NCBI RefSeq assembly: GCF_016706325.1
Contig: NZ_JADJJX010000001.1
Span: 62,001 to 126,000 of the forward strand
Direction of reading: 5' to 3'
Length of the DNA: 64,000 nucleotides
Origin: Methanothrix sp.
GTDB taxonomy: Archaea > Halobacteriota > Methanosarcinia > Methanotrichales > Methanotrichaceae
Shown: piece by piece, positions 34,601-43,316 of the stretch
Numbering within the stretch: position 1 is the first letter of the stretch
How the letters are laid out: the number at the start of each line of letters is the position of its first letter
Program-made: the position numbers and the translations under genes
The notes under the pieces: model-generated
What the model was told of the DNA's origin: nothing
Seen by the model: only the letters and a program-made list of their open reading frames with translations
Databases searched by the model: none

Positions 34601-37600
34601 CAGAGTCAAGATCACAGAAGAGACCGTATATTGGGAATCCTCAGCGGCACGCCGTCGCGGGGGGCGACGGTTACCGTAGGCTTTGATAAATATATCACAA
34701 ATTCTGAGGGCTTGACCCCCGAGATCACCCTTAACAGGGACGCATATTACGGCATCTACGCAGTAAAGCCCAAACATCTGGCCACCTATTGGCTCGGGCA
34801 CATCAGTCCAATAGACGGCATCTCGACTATAAAATGTGGTGCCGGAGGTCCCCTGATCTCTGACCTGACGGGAGAAAAACCACCTACAAATCCCAACATC
34901 GAGGTGAAAAAGACAGCTAACCTGACCGAGGCCAGCACAGGCGATGTCATCGGCTACACCATCTGGGTAAACAACACTGGCGATACGTCTCTCAGCGATG
35001 TGGTGGCAAGAGATGACCTAACAGGTAAGGAAATGAAATGGGCTGCATTAAAAGCAGGTGAGAAAAAATCCTTCATCACCGAGTATACCGTCAAAACAGC
35101 AGATCTGGGGAAACCTGTAGTCAACAGAGTCACCGTCCGCGGTAAGGATCCCGAGGGCAAGTCTCACGAGAACTCCAGCACCGCATTGGTGAAGACCCCA
35201 AGCATACCGGTTACAATCCATAAGAGCGCATCTCCTAAAGGAGGGCTTCCTCTAACCGAGATCAGCTTCTTTATTGCAGTCACTAACACGGGGGATGACG
35301 ACCTCCACGCTGTCTCCGTGGTCGACCATCTACCACCGGGGCTGGTTTACGCCTCTGACAATCGCTCAGGATTGCTATCAGGCAACGAGATCACCTGGGA
35401 GATTGGAGACCTTGGCAGAGGCGAGTCGGATTTCATAGAGCTGGCGGCAGAGATTGAGGAGGGAGCCTTCGGCATTCTGACCAACGAGGTCAACGTGGCT
35501 GCGATCGATGAGACCGGGAAGGAAGTTACACATAGTTCTTCTGAAGATGTAATTGCACTCGAGACCGAGACCCTGGACTTTGGTGATGCGCCGGAGAGTT
35601 ACTCCACCCTCCTGGCGGGCAATGGCGCGCGTCACGTCATTATTCCCAACTTCTGCCTAGGTTACATCATCGATGGCGAGCCCGAGGCCTGGGCCTCTTC
35701 GGATGCATTAGGCGACAACATACATGATCTGAACGACGAGGATGGCGTGTCCATCACAGATTTGCTTTTGATCCCCGGTGCAACTTCAACCATCGATGTC
35801 TATGCCTCGGACGACGGTGGCTACCTGAACGCCTGGATCGATTTTGGAGCCGACGGCAGTTGGGCCGAGGGCCTCGACCAGATTTTCGTCGACAGGCCAT
35901 TGAATAAGGGCTCTAACAGCCTTACCTTCTTTATCCCCCCAGAGGCAAAAGAGGATAGCGAGACCTTCGCCAGGTTCAGGTTCAGCACCGAGAAAGGTCT
36001 GTCATTTGCCGGTCTCGCCCTTGACGGCGAGGTGGAGGACTACAGATTGAATATCGGAAAGAATCCCCGGGTCGTGGTATCCAAGACAGCAGACAAGACT
36101 GAGGTCAAACGGGGCGACGACATCAACTACACTATCCGGATTGATAACACTTTAGGCATGCCTTTGCACAATGTCGTCGTCAGGGACGTCTTCAACAAAT
36201 CGGTCGAGTTCGTCTCGGCATCGCCCGCGCCCGACTCTGACGGCATTTGGAGGTTCCCAGAGGTCGGTGTCGGCGGCATGACCATAAATCTTACTGTAAA
36301 GGTCCCCAAGGTTCGAGATATGGCGTTCAATATGGATCAAGAGGTCACAGGAGTGGGCTTTATGAATATCGCCAACGACTATGACACCTCTCTTGAGTCC
36401 TATGCCATAGAAAACTGCGTCTATGTCACCTCAGATGAAACCGGCGATATGGTCTTCAGAGACTGCGAGAGCGTGGCCATCTCGGGCGATCCTGGCACCA
36501 AGCTCTCCACCCGTGAGCACGGGTCCGGCTCATACCAGGGCGAGGAACGGCTTAGGGTGAGGACAGAGAACAGGTCAATCTCAATGGATAAGAATATGTC
36601 CGCCGCCTACAGCCCCACCGCCTTCGCCCTCTATAACAACCGTACCATCGATTACTCATCTAAGTGGATGGAAGGCGCCTGGGCCAAGAACTGGGCTACG
36701 GGCAGCTCCATGAGTGAATACTACCGGTATGCTACATCTATCGACCGCGAATCACGCTTTGATATCGATAAGAACGGCACGTCTATGGAGTTCGATACCT
36801 CGTTCGAGGGCCAGGGCCATATGGGCACAATCCTGACCTCAGGCCAACATGCTACGCCTTCGGTCGAGTTCAGAGAGGACTACTCGGGCAGCTTCAATAT
36901 ATATCAGCGCACTGACGAGTACGGCTCGGGCACGATCTCCGAAAAAACCACCCAAGGAACCGGCTTTGTCTCCGTAGACAAGCGGATTAAGGAGAGCCAG
37001 AGATCCTACGAGTACGGCACAGGCAATTACAGCTCCGAGGAGATTATCGCCAGCTCCTCCAACTATATTGCCAAAAACATCAGCGTCGAACACCGGCCTT
37101 CGAGCTTCAAGGTCGGCGGCGAGCCTTACTCCAACCAGTCCTTGAAATGGAACGAGGGGATCTCCTCCAAGACACCAGACACCAGCTTCATAGGCGAAGA
37201 GTACACCGGAATAGATCACATGGAAAAGGAGACGGTCGCCAGAGGCTTAAACGAGATGGAGACCGAGGCAGAGTTCTCAGGGCAAGCCCGATACAGAACT
37301 GTCCTGGAGGATGATATCGATCTAGTTGCCCTACGGGGTGCTATCGATATCGATCAGGTGTACATTGGAGAATACTCTCTCAGGCGTCATATTCTCATCG
37401 AGGGCGTGAGTAGGGTCGATCATCCTCACCTGGCTGTGAATAAGTCCGGTGAGCTTTACTATGGAGATGAGTCGGTCCTTGCCAGGTACAGAATTACCCT
37501 GGAAAACGATGGCAATCAATCTCTGGATTCCATCTACATCGAGGACTTTTTCCCACCCCATGCAGTGTACATCAACTCCACTGCCCGCCCCTCAGAGCTG

Positions 37601-38269
37601 ACGGCCAGCAGCGCCAACTGGACACTTACTCACCTCTCGATAGGAGACCGAGCTGTCATCGATCTCTGGCTGGATGTGACCAACTATGCGGGCGATGAGC
37701 TGGTCAATCGTGTGGCGGCGAGTGGTGCCTACAACGAGACCTGGGTCACAGCCTTCAACTTCACCGTTCTGGATGTCGATTGGCTGGCCTACAACCTGCA
37801 GAGGACCCTCGCCGTGTCCAAGAGCGCAGAGCTATCCCAAGACCAGCCCGATGTAGTCAGATACAGCCTGACCATTCAGAACCTGAAAGGGAGCGACAGG
37901 GTGCTTCGCATAACCGACCCGCTGCCCCAGGGGATGGAGTTTCTGGAGGCGTCGGTCCCACCCTCCTCAGACGAGCATGGTGTCTTGACCTGGAACCAGA
38001 TCGAGCTTGGTCCCTTTCAGACAAAGACCATATTCTACGATGCTAAGGCCCTGTGGCCAGGAACCTTTGTGACCTGGGCCGAGGTCGATGTTGGAGCGGT
38101 GAACGGTACCAGCGTGCCGACTCAGTATGCAATGGCCATCATCGATGTAGGCGTCTCAGATGGAGAGAGATCTGCAGAAGTTTGGCAGCCGCCTGACTGG
38201 GGATTCAACCTGACCTGCTATGATTGCGATCTGGAAGCGACCAAACCGATCTGCGGGGAGAAAGAATGA
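31664..38269 (+). CDS. Giant surface protein: alpha-toroid, DUF11, DUF4430-like and GEVED domains (2201 aa)
   Basis: A signal peptide (1-25) is followed by an alpha/alpha-toroid of prenyltransferase/terpene-cyclase type (34-322; NYLLSCQNPDGGFGE, WLGSVQKDDGGFSG). DUF11 repeats follow (325-525), then a DUF4430-like domain A (530-748), DUF11, a near-identical domain B (854-1071), DUF11 repeats (1073-1300), a GEVED domain (1304-1465; DFGDAPESY...DGEVEDYRL), DUF11, a region with EHGSGS motifs (1590-1920) and final DUF11 repeats (1921-2165). Toroid plus DUF4430 is the plan of animal intrinsic factor/transcobalamin. Domain B contains a 29-residue missense stretch caused by compensating indels (34552-34636). 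No C-terminal membrane helix is seen. A corrinoid-binding role is inference. Confidence 0.85.
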   Translation: MRPFLVLVTRTLSLIFLLTASSAVGADFPLYDDDPRIRSSVNYLLSCQNPDGGFGEIPGNSSALLVTADVAMALAQTSDINLAIRDGKTILDYLIDKRPPASNVSTGDLGRYLMGVVAAGGNPHDFAESGYVDILKYRSRQLTEIDPSEEAYALLGLIAVRELESIEARTYVRDLKSRQFDSGGWGKNSSLPDTDTTGLVLCALIGSGEDVNATWMKKALTWLGSVQKDDGGFSGCLSSPDGSCSPSTGLAVMAILAMGQRPVEEPWRIGDANPVNFLLSCQQPNGSIWLKPDAPGPLISGYTAFGLISLTGGWLPTARLAPPSPVISVHKTANVSLALPGDTILYTIRVNNTGNRTLSDVVADDNLTKHQEYIGFLDPGKNHTFTTEYTVKRVDIGKPIVNNVTARGTYDGVVYQGFDTESVDTVYNPNIAVNKTANVTEVDKAGSIILYTIWVNNTGNTILRDIVADDSLTKLKEDIGSLDPGKNHSFTTTYTVKAADLGKPIINKVTASGKDPEGKSHENSSTVTVETESPDIVLMQLMVFNDGALVFNKTVDVVGVNPTSWDAIQQSGASYEYTDWGGGLGIFIDRLAGVGEPGWGPSFWIDGKSSEWGASNWHIHEGEIDQWIGPNSDSYSAKILRVDDATPASVAKGESFRVKITEETVYWGIPAGTPSRGATVTVGFDKYITNSEGLTPEITLNRDAYYGIYAVKPKHLATYWLGHISPIDGISTIKCGAGGPLISDLTGEKPPTNPNIEVKKTANLTEASTGDVIGYTIWVNNTGDTSLSDVVARDDLTGKEMKWAALKAGEKKSFITEYTVKTADLGKPVVNRVTVRGKDPEGKSHENSSTVTVETESPDIVLMQLMVFNDGALVFNKTVDVVGVNPTSWDAIQQSGASYEYTDWGGGLGIFIDRLAGVGEPGWGPSFWIDGKFSEWGASNWHIHEGEIDQWIGPNSDSYSAKIQGGRCYACICRQGRVLQSQDHRRDRILGILSGTPSRGATVTVGFDKYITNSEGLTPEITLNRDAYYGIYAVKPKHLATYWLGHISPIDGISTIKCGAGGPLISDLTGEKPPTNPNIEVKKTANLTEASTGDVIGYTIWVNNTGDTSLSDVVARDDLTGKEMKWAALKAGEKKSFITEYTVKTADLGKPVVNRVTVRGKDPEGKSHENSSTALVKTPSIPVTIHKSASPKGGLPLTEISFFIAVTNTGDDDLHAVSVVDHLPPGLVYASDNRSGLLSGNEITWEIGDLGRGESDFIELAAEIEEGAFGILTNEVNVAAIDETGKEVTHSSSEDVIALETETLDFGDAPESYSTLLAGNGARHVIIPNFCLGYIIDGEPEAWASSDALGDNIHDLNDEDGVSITDLLLIPGATSTIDVYASDDGGYLNAWIDFGADGSWAEGLDQIFVDRPLNKGSNSLTFFIPPEAKEDSETFARFRFSTEKGLSFAGLALDGEVEDYRLNIGKNPRVVVSKTADKTEVKRGDDINYTIRIDNTLGMPLHNVVVRDVFNKSVEFVSASPAPDSDGIWRFPEVGVGGMTINLTVKVPKVRDMAFNMDQEVTGVGFMNIANDYDTSLESYAIENCVYVTSDETGDMVFRDCESVAISGDPGTKLSTREHGSGSYQGEERLRVRTENRSISMDKNMSAAYSPTAFALYNNRTIDYSSKWMEGAWAKNWATGSSMSEYYRYATSIDRESRFDIDKNGTSMEFDTSFEGQGHMGTILTSGQHATPSVEFREDYSGSFNIYQRTDEYGSGTISEKTTQGTGFVSVDKRIKESQRSYEYGTGNYSSEEIIASSSNYIAKNISVEHRPSSFKVGGEPYSNQSLKWNEGISSKTPDTSFIGEEYTGIDHMEKETVARGLNEMETEAEFSGQARYRTVLEDDIDLVALRGAIDIDQVYIGEYSLRRHILIEGVSRVDHPHLAVNKSGELYYGDESVLARYRITLENDGNQSLDSIYIEDFFPPHAVYINSTARPSELTASSANWTLTHLSIGDRAVIDLWLDVTNYAGDELVNRVAASGAYNETWVTAFNFTVLDVDWLAYNLQRTLAVSKSAELSQDQPDVVRYSLTIQNLKGSDRVLRITDPLPQGMEFLEASVPPSSDEHGVLTWNQIELGPFQTKTIFYDAKALWPGTFVTWAEVDVGAVNGTSVPTQYAMAIIDVGVSDGERSAEVWQPPDWGFNLTCYDCDLEATKPICGEKE
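33211..35151 (+). repeat. 972/969-bp tandem duplication inside the giant gene
   Basis: Copy 1 (33211-34182) and copy 2 (34183-35151) are nearly identical, each spanning a DUF4430-like domain and the following DUF11 repeat. Copy 2 is 3 bp shorter: 2 bp are lost near 34553 and 1 bp near 34635. The near-identity shows recent duplication or gene conversion. Confidence 0.9.
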
Positions 38270-39588
38270 GCCTGGCCGGAGTTCAAGCGTTACCCGCAAA
38301 GAATTCATGGTGGTTATTAGTGAAGTCAACATGCATAAGACACCCAATCTGGACCTTTGCCGCTCTCCTGCTGTTTGTGGTATCGTTCAGTGCAGCAGAG
38401 GATTGGCCTCAGTTTCAGCGAGATGCGACCAAATCCGGCCTTACCGGCGACAATGTGCCCATCAAACCCGCCGTCATCTGGTCAGCAGATCTTCAGAGCG
38501 TGGACTTGCAGCCGATCATATGTCTGGGCACAGTATACGTCCTGGCGGGAAATGGCACCCTCTGGGCCTTGGATGAGGTGACTGGCGGGGTAATCTGGAA
38601 ATCTCAGATGGATGGAAGGGCCTTTCAGAGCTCAACCCCTGCCTGCGATGGGGAGAGGATATACGCGGCCAGCGATACCGGCGATCTGGCCGCCTTTGAC
38701 GCCCGGACGGGCGAGATGATCTGGACCGACCATCTCACCGATAAGAGATTTGAGTGTCCTGTGACCTACGCTGACGGGAGGATCTTTCTTGGCGAAAGCA
38801 TAGCTTATGGCAAGGGGTTGAAGCGGTACTTCTCCTTTGATCGGGATGGGAACGAATACTGGAATGCTACCGCAGAGACGAGCGGCTATCTCTGGAACGG
38901 TGCTAGCGTGGCTGGCGATTTTGTGATTTGGGGTGACAACGACGGCATGCTGGTGAGCGTTAACCTGACGGATGGTACCATCGTTGATGAGCTGGACCTC
39001 AGAGACGAATCAAGGATCAGCTTTGCCAAAGAGGATGCAGGCCGCATCCGGTCGTCGGTCTCATATAAGGACGGATACGTCTACACATCATCCGAGTTCT
39101 CTCTAAATATCGGTTACGCCTGGAAGATTGGCTTTGACCAGACGACGGGACTCTTCGAGGACGATGGCTGGGGCACCGCGGTGGGATTCAGCACCTCCAC
39201 TCCAGTCGTCTATAATGGCAGGGCCTATCTGGGAGTGGGAGAGCACGGACAGTTAGGCGAGCTGGTCTGTTTGGATGACTCCTCCGGCGAATTGATCTGG
39301 TCGTATCCGCTGGACGGCGGGGTCAAGGCTTCTCCTGCCGTATCTGTGAATGATGACGAAGTCCGCATATGCTTCGTCACGGCCAAGGTTGACACCTCAG
39401 CATACTGCATCGAGGACACGGGAAGAGAGGGAGAATTGCTCTGGTCCTTCAACCCGCCCGATAAAGGATATGCCGTTGGAAGCGTCGCCATCTCGGGTGG
39501 GTCAGTCTATTTCGGGACAGATAGTGGTACCCTCTATTGTCTCTCCGATGAGGCAGGAGAAGAAGGTGGTTTTGAAAATAAAACTTAA
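38266..39588 (+). CDS. PQQ-like beta-propeller surface protein (440 aa)
   Basis: ATG 38266 overlaps the previous stop (ATGA). An N-terminal membrane or signal segment (WTFAALLLFVVSFSAAE) precedes a WPQFQRDATKSGLTG start typical of this family, and then propeller blades with repeats such as YVLAGNGTLWALDEVTGGVIWKSQMDG, AASDTGDLAAFDARTGEMIW, VYFGTDSGTLYCLS. These PQQ_2-type blades do not carry PQQ-enzyme active-site residues, so a structural or ligand-binding role is likely. It is coupled to the giant toroid protein. Confidence 0.85.
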   Translation: MSLAGVQALPAKNSWWLLVKSTCIRHPIWTFAALLLFVVSFSAAEDWPQFQRDATKSGLTGDNVPIKPAVIWSADLQSVDLQPIICLGTVYVLAGNGTLWALDEVTGGVIWKSQMDGRAFQSSTPACDGERIYAASDTGDLAAFDARTGEMIWTDHLTDKRFECPVTYADGRIFLGESIAYGKGLKRYFSFDRDGNEYWNATAETSGYLWNGASVAGDFVIWGDNDGMLVSVNLTDGTIVDELDLRDESRISFAKEDAGRIRSSVSYKDGYVYTSSEFSLNIGYAWKIGFDQTTGLFEDDGWGTAVGFSTSTPVVYNGRAYLGVGEHGQLGELVCLDDSSGELIWSYPLDGGVKASPAVSVNDDEVRICFVTAKVDTSAYCIEDTGREGELLWSFNPPDKGYAVGSVAISGGSVYFGTDSGTLYCLSDEAGEEGGFENKT

Positions 39589-39620
39589 GGCTGAATTTTA
39601 ATAATTCTTAAAAAGCTTCA

Positions 39621-39636
39621 TAATCATTTATGATTA
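39621..39636. promoter_or_regulatory. Perfect palindrome upstream of the double-propeller gene
   Basis: TAATCATTTATGATTA is a perfect 7-2-7 inverted repeat, 15 nt before ATG 39651. It is too AT-rich and close to the start to be a terminator. It may be an operator or affect translation. Confidence 0.35.
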
Positions 39637-39650
39637 ATAGGTGATGTACT

Positions 39651-42005
39651 ATGCAAAGAGGATATATCTCAGCTGTTTTGTTCTTATCTTTATTGATTGT
39701 TTTATATGCGGTCAGTGCTGAGGACTGGCCGCTATTCAAGAAGGACATTTCCAACTCCGGCATCAGCTCTGACCAGATCCCTGATGATCCCATCATACTC
39801 TGGTCAGCTGACATTCAGAGGATGGAGACCACACCTACAGTCTCCTCAAGTATGGTCTATGCCCTGGCTGGAAACGGCTCTGTATCGGCATTCGATAAGG
39901 AGACGGGTGATCTGAAGTGGCGGTCTCATCTAGATGGCTGGGTCTACCAGATGTCTCCGCTGGCCAGCAGCGGCGACAAAATCTTTGCGGCCACGGATTC
40001 GGGACAGCTTGCAGCCATCGATTCCCTGAACGGACGGGTGCTGTGGAAACAGAATCTGACGGATAATAGGTTTGAGTCTCCTCTGAACTACATTGATGGT
40101 CGGCTGTACCTGGGTGAGGGGGGAGCATATGGACAAGGCAAAAAGAGGTTCTTCTGCCTTTTCGAGAACGGCACCGAGTGCTGGAATATCACCAGAGAGA
40201 CAAAGGGCTACCAGTGGTGCGGAGCCGCCGTGGCTGGCAACTACCTGGTATTCGGCCGGAACGAAGGCATCATTCTGAGCGTGAACCGTTCCAGCGGCGA
40301 GGTGGCCGATGAACTCAATCTGAACGACAGCACGAGGCTCAGCTTCTCCCGTGATACTCCGGGGAGAGTCCGGGCATCCGCCACCTTCCATGACGGCTAC
40401 ATCTATACCACTTCAGAGCTCTCAGCCCAGGAGGGATCAGCATGGAAGATCGGGCTCAACCCGGATACCGGCAGGTTCGAGGATCGAGGATGGAGCTCTC
40501 CCGCAGGCTTTAGCACATCTACGCCCTCTGTCTACAATGGCCGGGTCTATCTGGGGGTGGGCGAGCACGGACATCCCGGGGCTCTTGTCTGCCTGAACGG
40601 CTCCAGCGGTGAGATGATCTGGTCATATCCTGTTGAGGCTGGGGTGAAATCCTCTCCTTCAATATCGATAGCATCAGAGCTACCGAGGATTCTCTTTACC
40701 ACCGCTCAGGTCAACGGCTCAATATACTGTCTGGAGGATTCCGGGGCCGCCCCGAAGCTGCTCTGGATGCTCAATCCGCCTGACAGCGGCTACCTCCTTG
40801 CAGGCCTGGCTATATCTGATGGAAGGTTATATTTCGGAACAGAAGGCGATCAGCATTATGGAAAGCTCTACTGCCTGGGCGAGGCGAGAAGAGAGGAGGG
40901 ATGGCCACAGTTTCACTTCAATCCCCAGCATGTAGGGTGGAGTTCATCCAGTGCCCCCAGGTCCAACCAAACTGCCTGGATCAGCGATGATATCGGTGCT
41001 CAGGCCGGATCGTCGGTCTCAGTGGCCGAGGGCAAAGCATTCGTAAATTGTATAACCAATATAACCTGTCTCGACCAGAAATCGGGAGAGGTTCTCTGGA
41101 TCACTCCGTTCAATGACTCTGGAGACTTCGCCTTTGGTTTCACTCCCGTTTACAGTCAGGGAAGGGTCTTCTTCACCTCTGACAAGACCTACTGCCTGAA
41201 CGCCTCGGACGGGAGCGAGGTCTGGAGCTTTGCCCAGCCCACTTTAAAGTACGCTATAGATGGTAGCCCCACAATTGTAGATGGCAGGGTGGTTGTCAGT
41301 GATTGGGACGGCCACCACTACTACTGCCTTGATGAGGAGACTGGAGAGGAGCTCTGGAACTTCGCCGTGGTGGGCAATGCCCAGTCAACGCCGGCCATCG
41401 ACCAGGGAAAGGTGGTCTTCGGAGGCTGGGATTGGGGCATGGGTGGGAATATCTACTGTCTCGATCTGGAGGATGGCCATGAGATCTGGAACCTCACCGC
41501 TGAGAACTCTCCCTGCGGCTCAGCTACCATAAACAACAGCACAGTCTACATGGCCACATATAACTTTGAGGAGGATGGAGATCTACTGGCCTTATCTTTA
41601 GAGGACGGCTCAGTCTTATGGAAGGTTAAGACATCGCCCACCGACTCAACGCCGGCCATCTTTGGGGATAGGATCTACCTCTGCTCAGGGTGCGAGGGCT
41701 TCCATCGGCTTATCACCAGCTGCTTTAATGCCACAAATGGAGAGCTAATCTGGGAGACACCGGTCGGCGAGAACATAGGGGACTGGAGATGTTCCCCGGT
41801 CTACGCCGACGGCCTGCTGTTTGCCGGAAGGCCTGAGTTCATAGATTATGCCGGAACCTTCGCTCTCAATGCAACAACGGGAGATGTGGTCTGGAGCTAT
41901 CCAGAAGGAGGTTCATCGCCATCTTTGGCCGACGGCATGCTTTTTACCATTGGTGGGGGGCGAGTCTACGCCTTTTCGGATGATCCTTCTTTAGAGAAGC
42001 TTTAA
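39651..42005 (+). CDS. Double PQQ-like beta-propeller surface protein (784 aa)
   Basis: A signal peptide (SAVLFLSLLIVLYAVSAE) precedes two propellers. Residues 25-410 resemble the 38266 protein (WPLFKKDISNSGISSDQIP, AATDSGQLAAIDSLNGRVLWKQ). Residues 415-784 resemble the 42059 protein (WPQFHFNPQHVGWSSSSAPRSNQTAWISDDIGAQAGSSVSVAEGKAFVN; DWDGHHYYCLDEETGEELWNF). The three genes therefore form a family in which this one is the fusion, or the other two are its split products. No membrane anchor is evident. It probably sits in the S-layer or pseudoperiplasm. Confidence 0.88.
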   Translation: MQRGYISAVLFLSLLIVLYAVSAEDWPLFKKDISNSGISSDQIPDDPIILWSADIQRMETTPTVSSSMVYALAGNGSVSAFDKETGDLKWRSHLDGWVYQMSPLASSGDKIFAATDSGQLAAIDSLNGRVLWKQNLTDNRFESPLNYIDGRLYLGEGGAYGQGKKRFFCLFENGTECWNITRETKGYQWCGAAVAGNYLVFGRNEGIILSVNRSSGEVADELNLNDSTRLSFSRDTPGRVRASATFHDGYIYTTSELSAQEGSAWKIGLNPDTGRFEDRGWSSPAGFSTSTPSVYNGRVYLGVGEHGHPGALVCLNGSSGEMIWSYPVEAGVKSSPSISIASELPRILFTTAQVNGSIYCLEDSGAAPKLLWMLNPPDSGYLLAGLAISDGRLYFGTEGDQHYGKLYCLGEARREEGWPQFHFNPQHVGWSSSSAPRSNQTAWISDDIGAQAGSSVSVAEGKAFVNCITNITCLDQKSGEVLWITPFNDSGDFAFGFTPVYSQGRVFFTSDKTYCLNASDGSEVWSFAQPTLKYAIDGSPTIVDGRVVVSDWDGHHYYCLDEETGEELWNFAVVGNAQSTPAIDQGKVVFGGWDWGMGGNIYCLDLEDGHEIWNLTAENSPCGSATINNSTVYMATYNFEEDGDLLALSLEDGSVLWKVKTSPTDSTPAIFGDRIYLCSGCEGFHRLITSCFNATNGELIWETPVGENIGDWRCSPVYADGLLFAGRPEFIDYAGTFALNATTGDVVWSYPEGGSSPSLADGMLFTIGGGRVYAFSDDPSLEKL

Positions 42006-42058
42006 GTAAAACAAACTGGGTTTCATTTGATCCAGCAATTTGGTGCAGATCAATTTGG

Positions 42059-43315
42059 ATGATCGTTATGAAGAATATTTGCGAAATATTGGGTTTCGGC
42101 CTTGCTCTGCTGCTCGTCACGACGGCTACGGCCTTTGGGGATGCCCGAGTGCCTGAGCCGAGCGGGGGAGAAGCCTTTGGAGACTGGCCTCAGTTCCACC
42201 TCGATCCCGAGCATACAGGCGCCTCTACATCGACGGATTCCAGGACTAACCAGATGGCATGGGTTAGCGAGGAGATAGGTGCCGTGGAAGGGGCGTCTGT
42301 ATCGGTGGCCGAGGGGCGGATCTACGTCAACTGCAACCACCAGTTCGTCTGCCTGGACCAGCTCTCTGGGGATGTACTCTGGAATGCGACCTTCGAGCCG
42401 AACCCCTACGGATCGTGGTCCACTCCTGCGTACAATGAAGGCAGGGTCTTCTTCTCCAACTGGGGAACCTCATGCCATGATGCCGCAAACGGAAGTGAAA
42501 TCTGGAGATTTGTTCCGCCCACGAACCTGTCAGCGGTCAATGGCGGTCCGGTTGTAGCCGGGGGTAGAGTAATCGTCAGCGACTGGGACGGTCAGCATTA
42601 CTACTGTCTTGATGAAAAGACGGGAGACGAGCTGTGGAACTTCTCCGTAGGAAGCGCTTATGCTCAATCCACACCAGCTGTTTCAGGCAACAGGGTCGTC
42701 CTCGGGGGTTGGGAATGGAACAGCGGTATAGGAGGGGAGATCTACTGCCTGAACCTGAACGATGGAACGGAGATCTGGAACATCTCCACAGATAACCATC
42801 CTTGCGGGTCTGCAGCGATCTCCGATGAGCGGGTTTATATGACAACCTACAACTTCTACGGCGATGGGGACCTGTATGCTCTCTCCCTTGAGAACGGCTC
42901 AATCCTCTGGAACAAGACGGTCCAGCGGACGGACTCGACGCCGGTCCTGGCAGGAGGGAAGGTCTATCTCTCCGGCGGATGCGACGGTTTCAGCGACCTT
43001 CAGACCTACTGCTTTGATGCCGCCAATGGCGAGCTCGTCTGGGTGACGGATGTGGCCGAGAGGCTCGGCGATTGGAGGTGCTCCCTGGCTCATGCCGGAG
43101 ATCTGGTCTTCGTCGGCAGGGCGGACTATGATAGTTTCGTCGGGACTTATGCCCTCAATGCCACCACCGGCGAGCAGGTCTGGAGCTATCCGGCAGGTGG
43201 CTCTTCTCCAGTGGTGGCGGACGGGATGGTCTTCACCGCTGGCCGCGGCAGGGTATATGCCTTCAGCCTGGCAAATCTTGATATCATTTCTTCAGACGAG
43301 ATGGGAGGCAACTAG
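42059..43315 (+). CDS. PQQ-like beta-propeller surface protein (418 aa)
   Basis: A signal peptide (ICEILGFGLALLLVTTATAFGD; ATG 42068 is a possible internal start) is followed by WPQFHLDPEHTGASTSTDSRTNQMAWVSEEIG and about seven blades (VYMTTYNFYGDGDLYALSLENGSILWNK, TYALNATTGEQVWSYPAGGSSPVVADG). It matches the second half of the 784-aa protein closely. The upstream AT-rich block (42004-42040) has TTTAAGTAAAACAAAC, similar to the sequence at 80-92. The giant gene follows within 2 nt of the stop. Confidence 0.88.
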   Translation: MIVMKNICEILGFGLALLLVTTATAFGDARVPEPSGGEAFGDWPQFHLDPEHTGASTSTDSRTNQMAWVSEEIGAVEGASVSVAEGRIYVNCNHQFVCLDQLSGDVLWNATFEPNPYGSWSTPAYNEGRVFFSNWGTSCHDAANGSEIWRFVPPTNLSAVNGGPVVAGGRVIVSDWDGQHYYCLDEKTGDELWNFSVGSAYAQSTPAVSGNRVVLGGWEWNSGIGGEIYCLNLNDGTEIWNISTDNHPCGSAAISDERVYMTTYNFYGDGDLYALSLENGSILWNKTVQRTDSTPVLAGGKVYLSGGCDGFSDLQTYCFDAANGELVWVTDVAERLGDWRCSLAHAGDLVFVGRADYDSFVGTYALNATTGEQVWSYPAGGSSPVVADGMVFTAGRGRVYAFSLANLDIISSDEMGGN

Positions 43316-43316
43316 C

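Noticed and set aside
43050..43316. Extended start of the giant gene at 43050
   Set aside because: It overlaps the propeller gene in another frame; signal peptide and ribosome site support TTG 43317.
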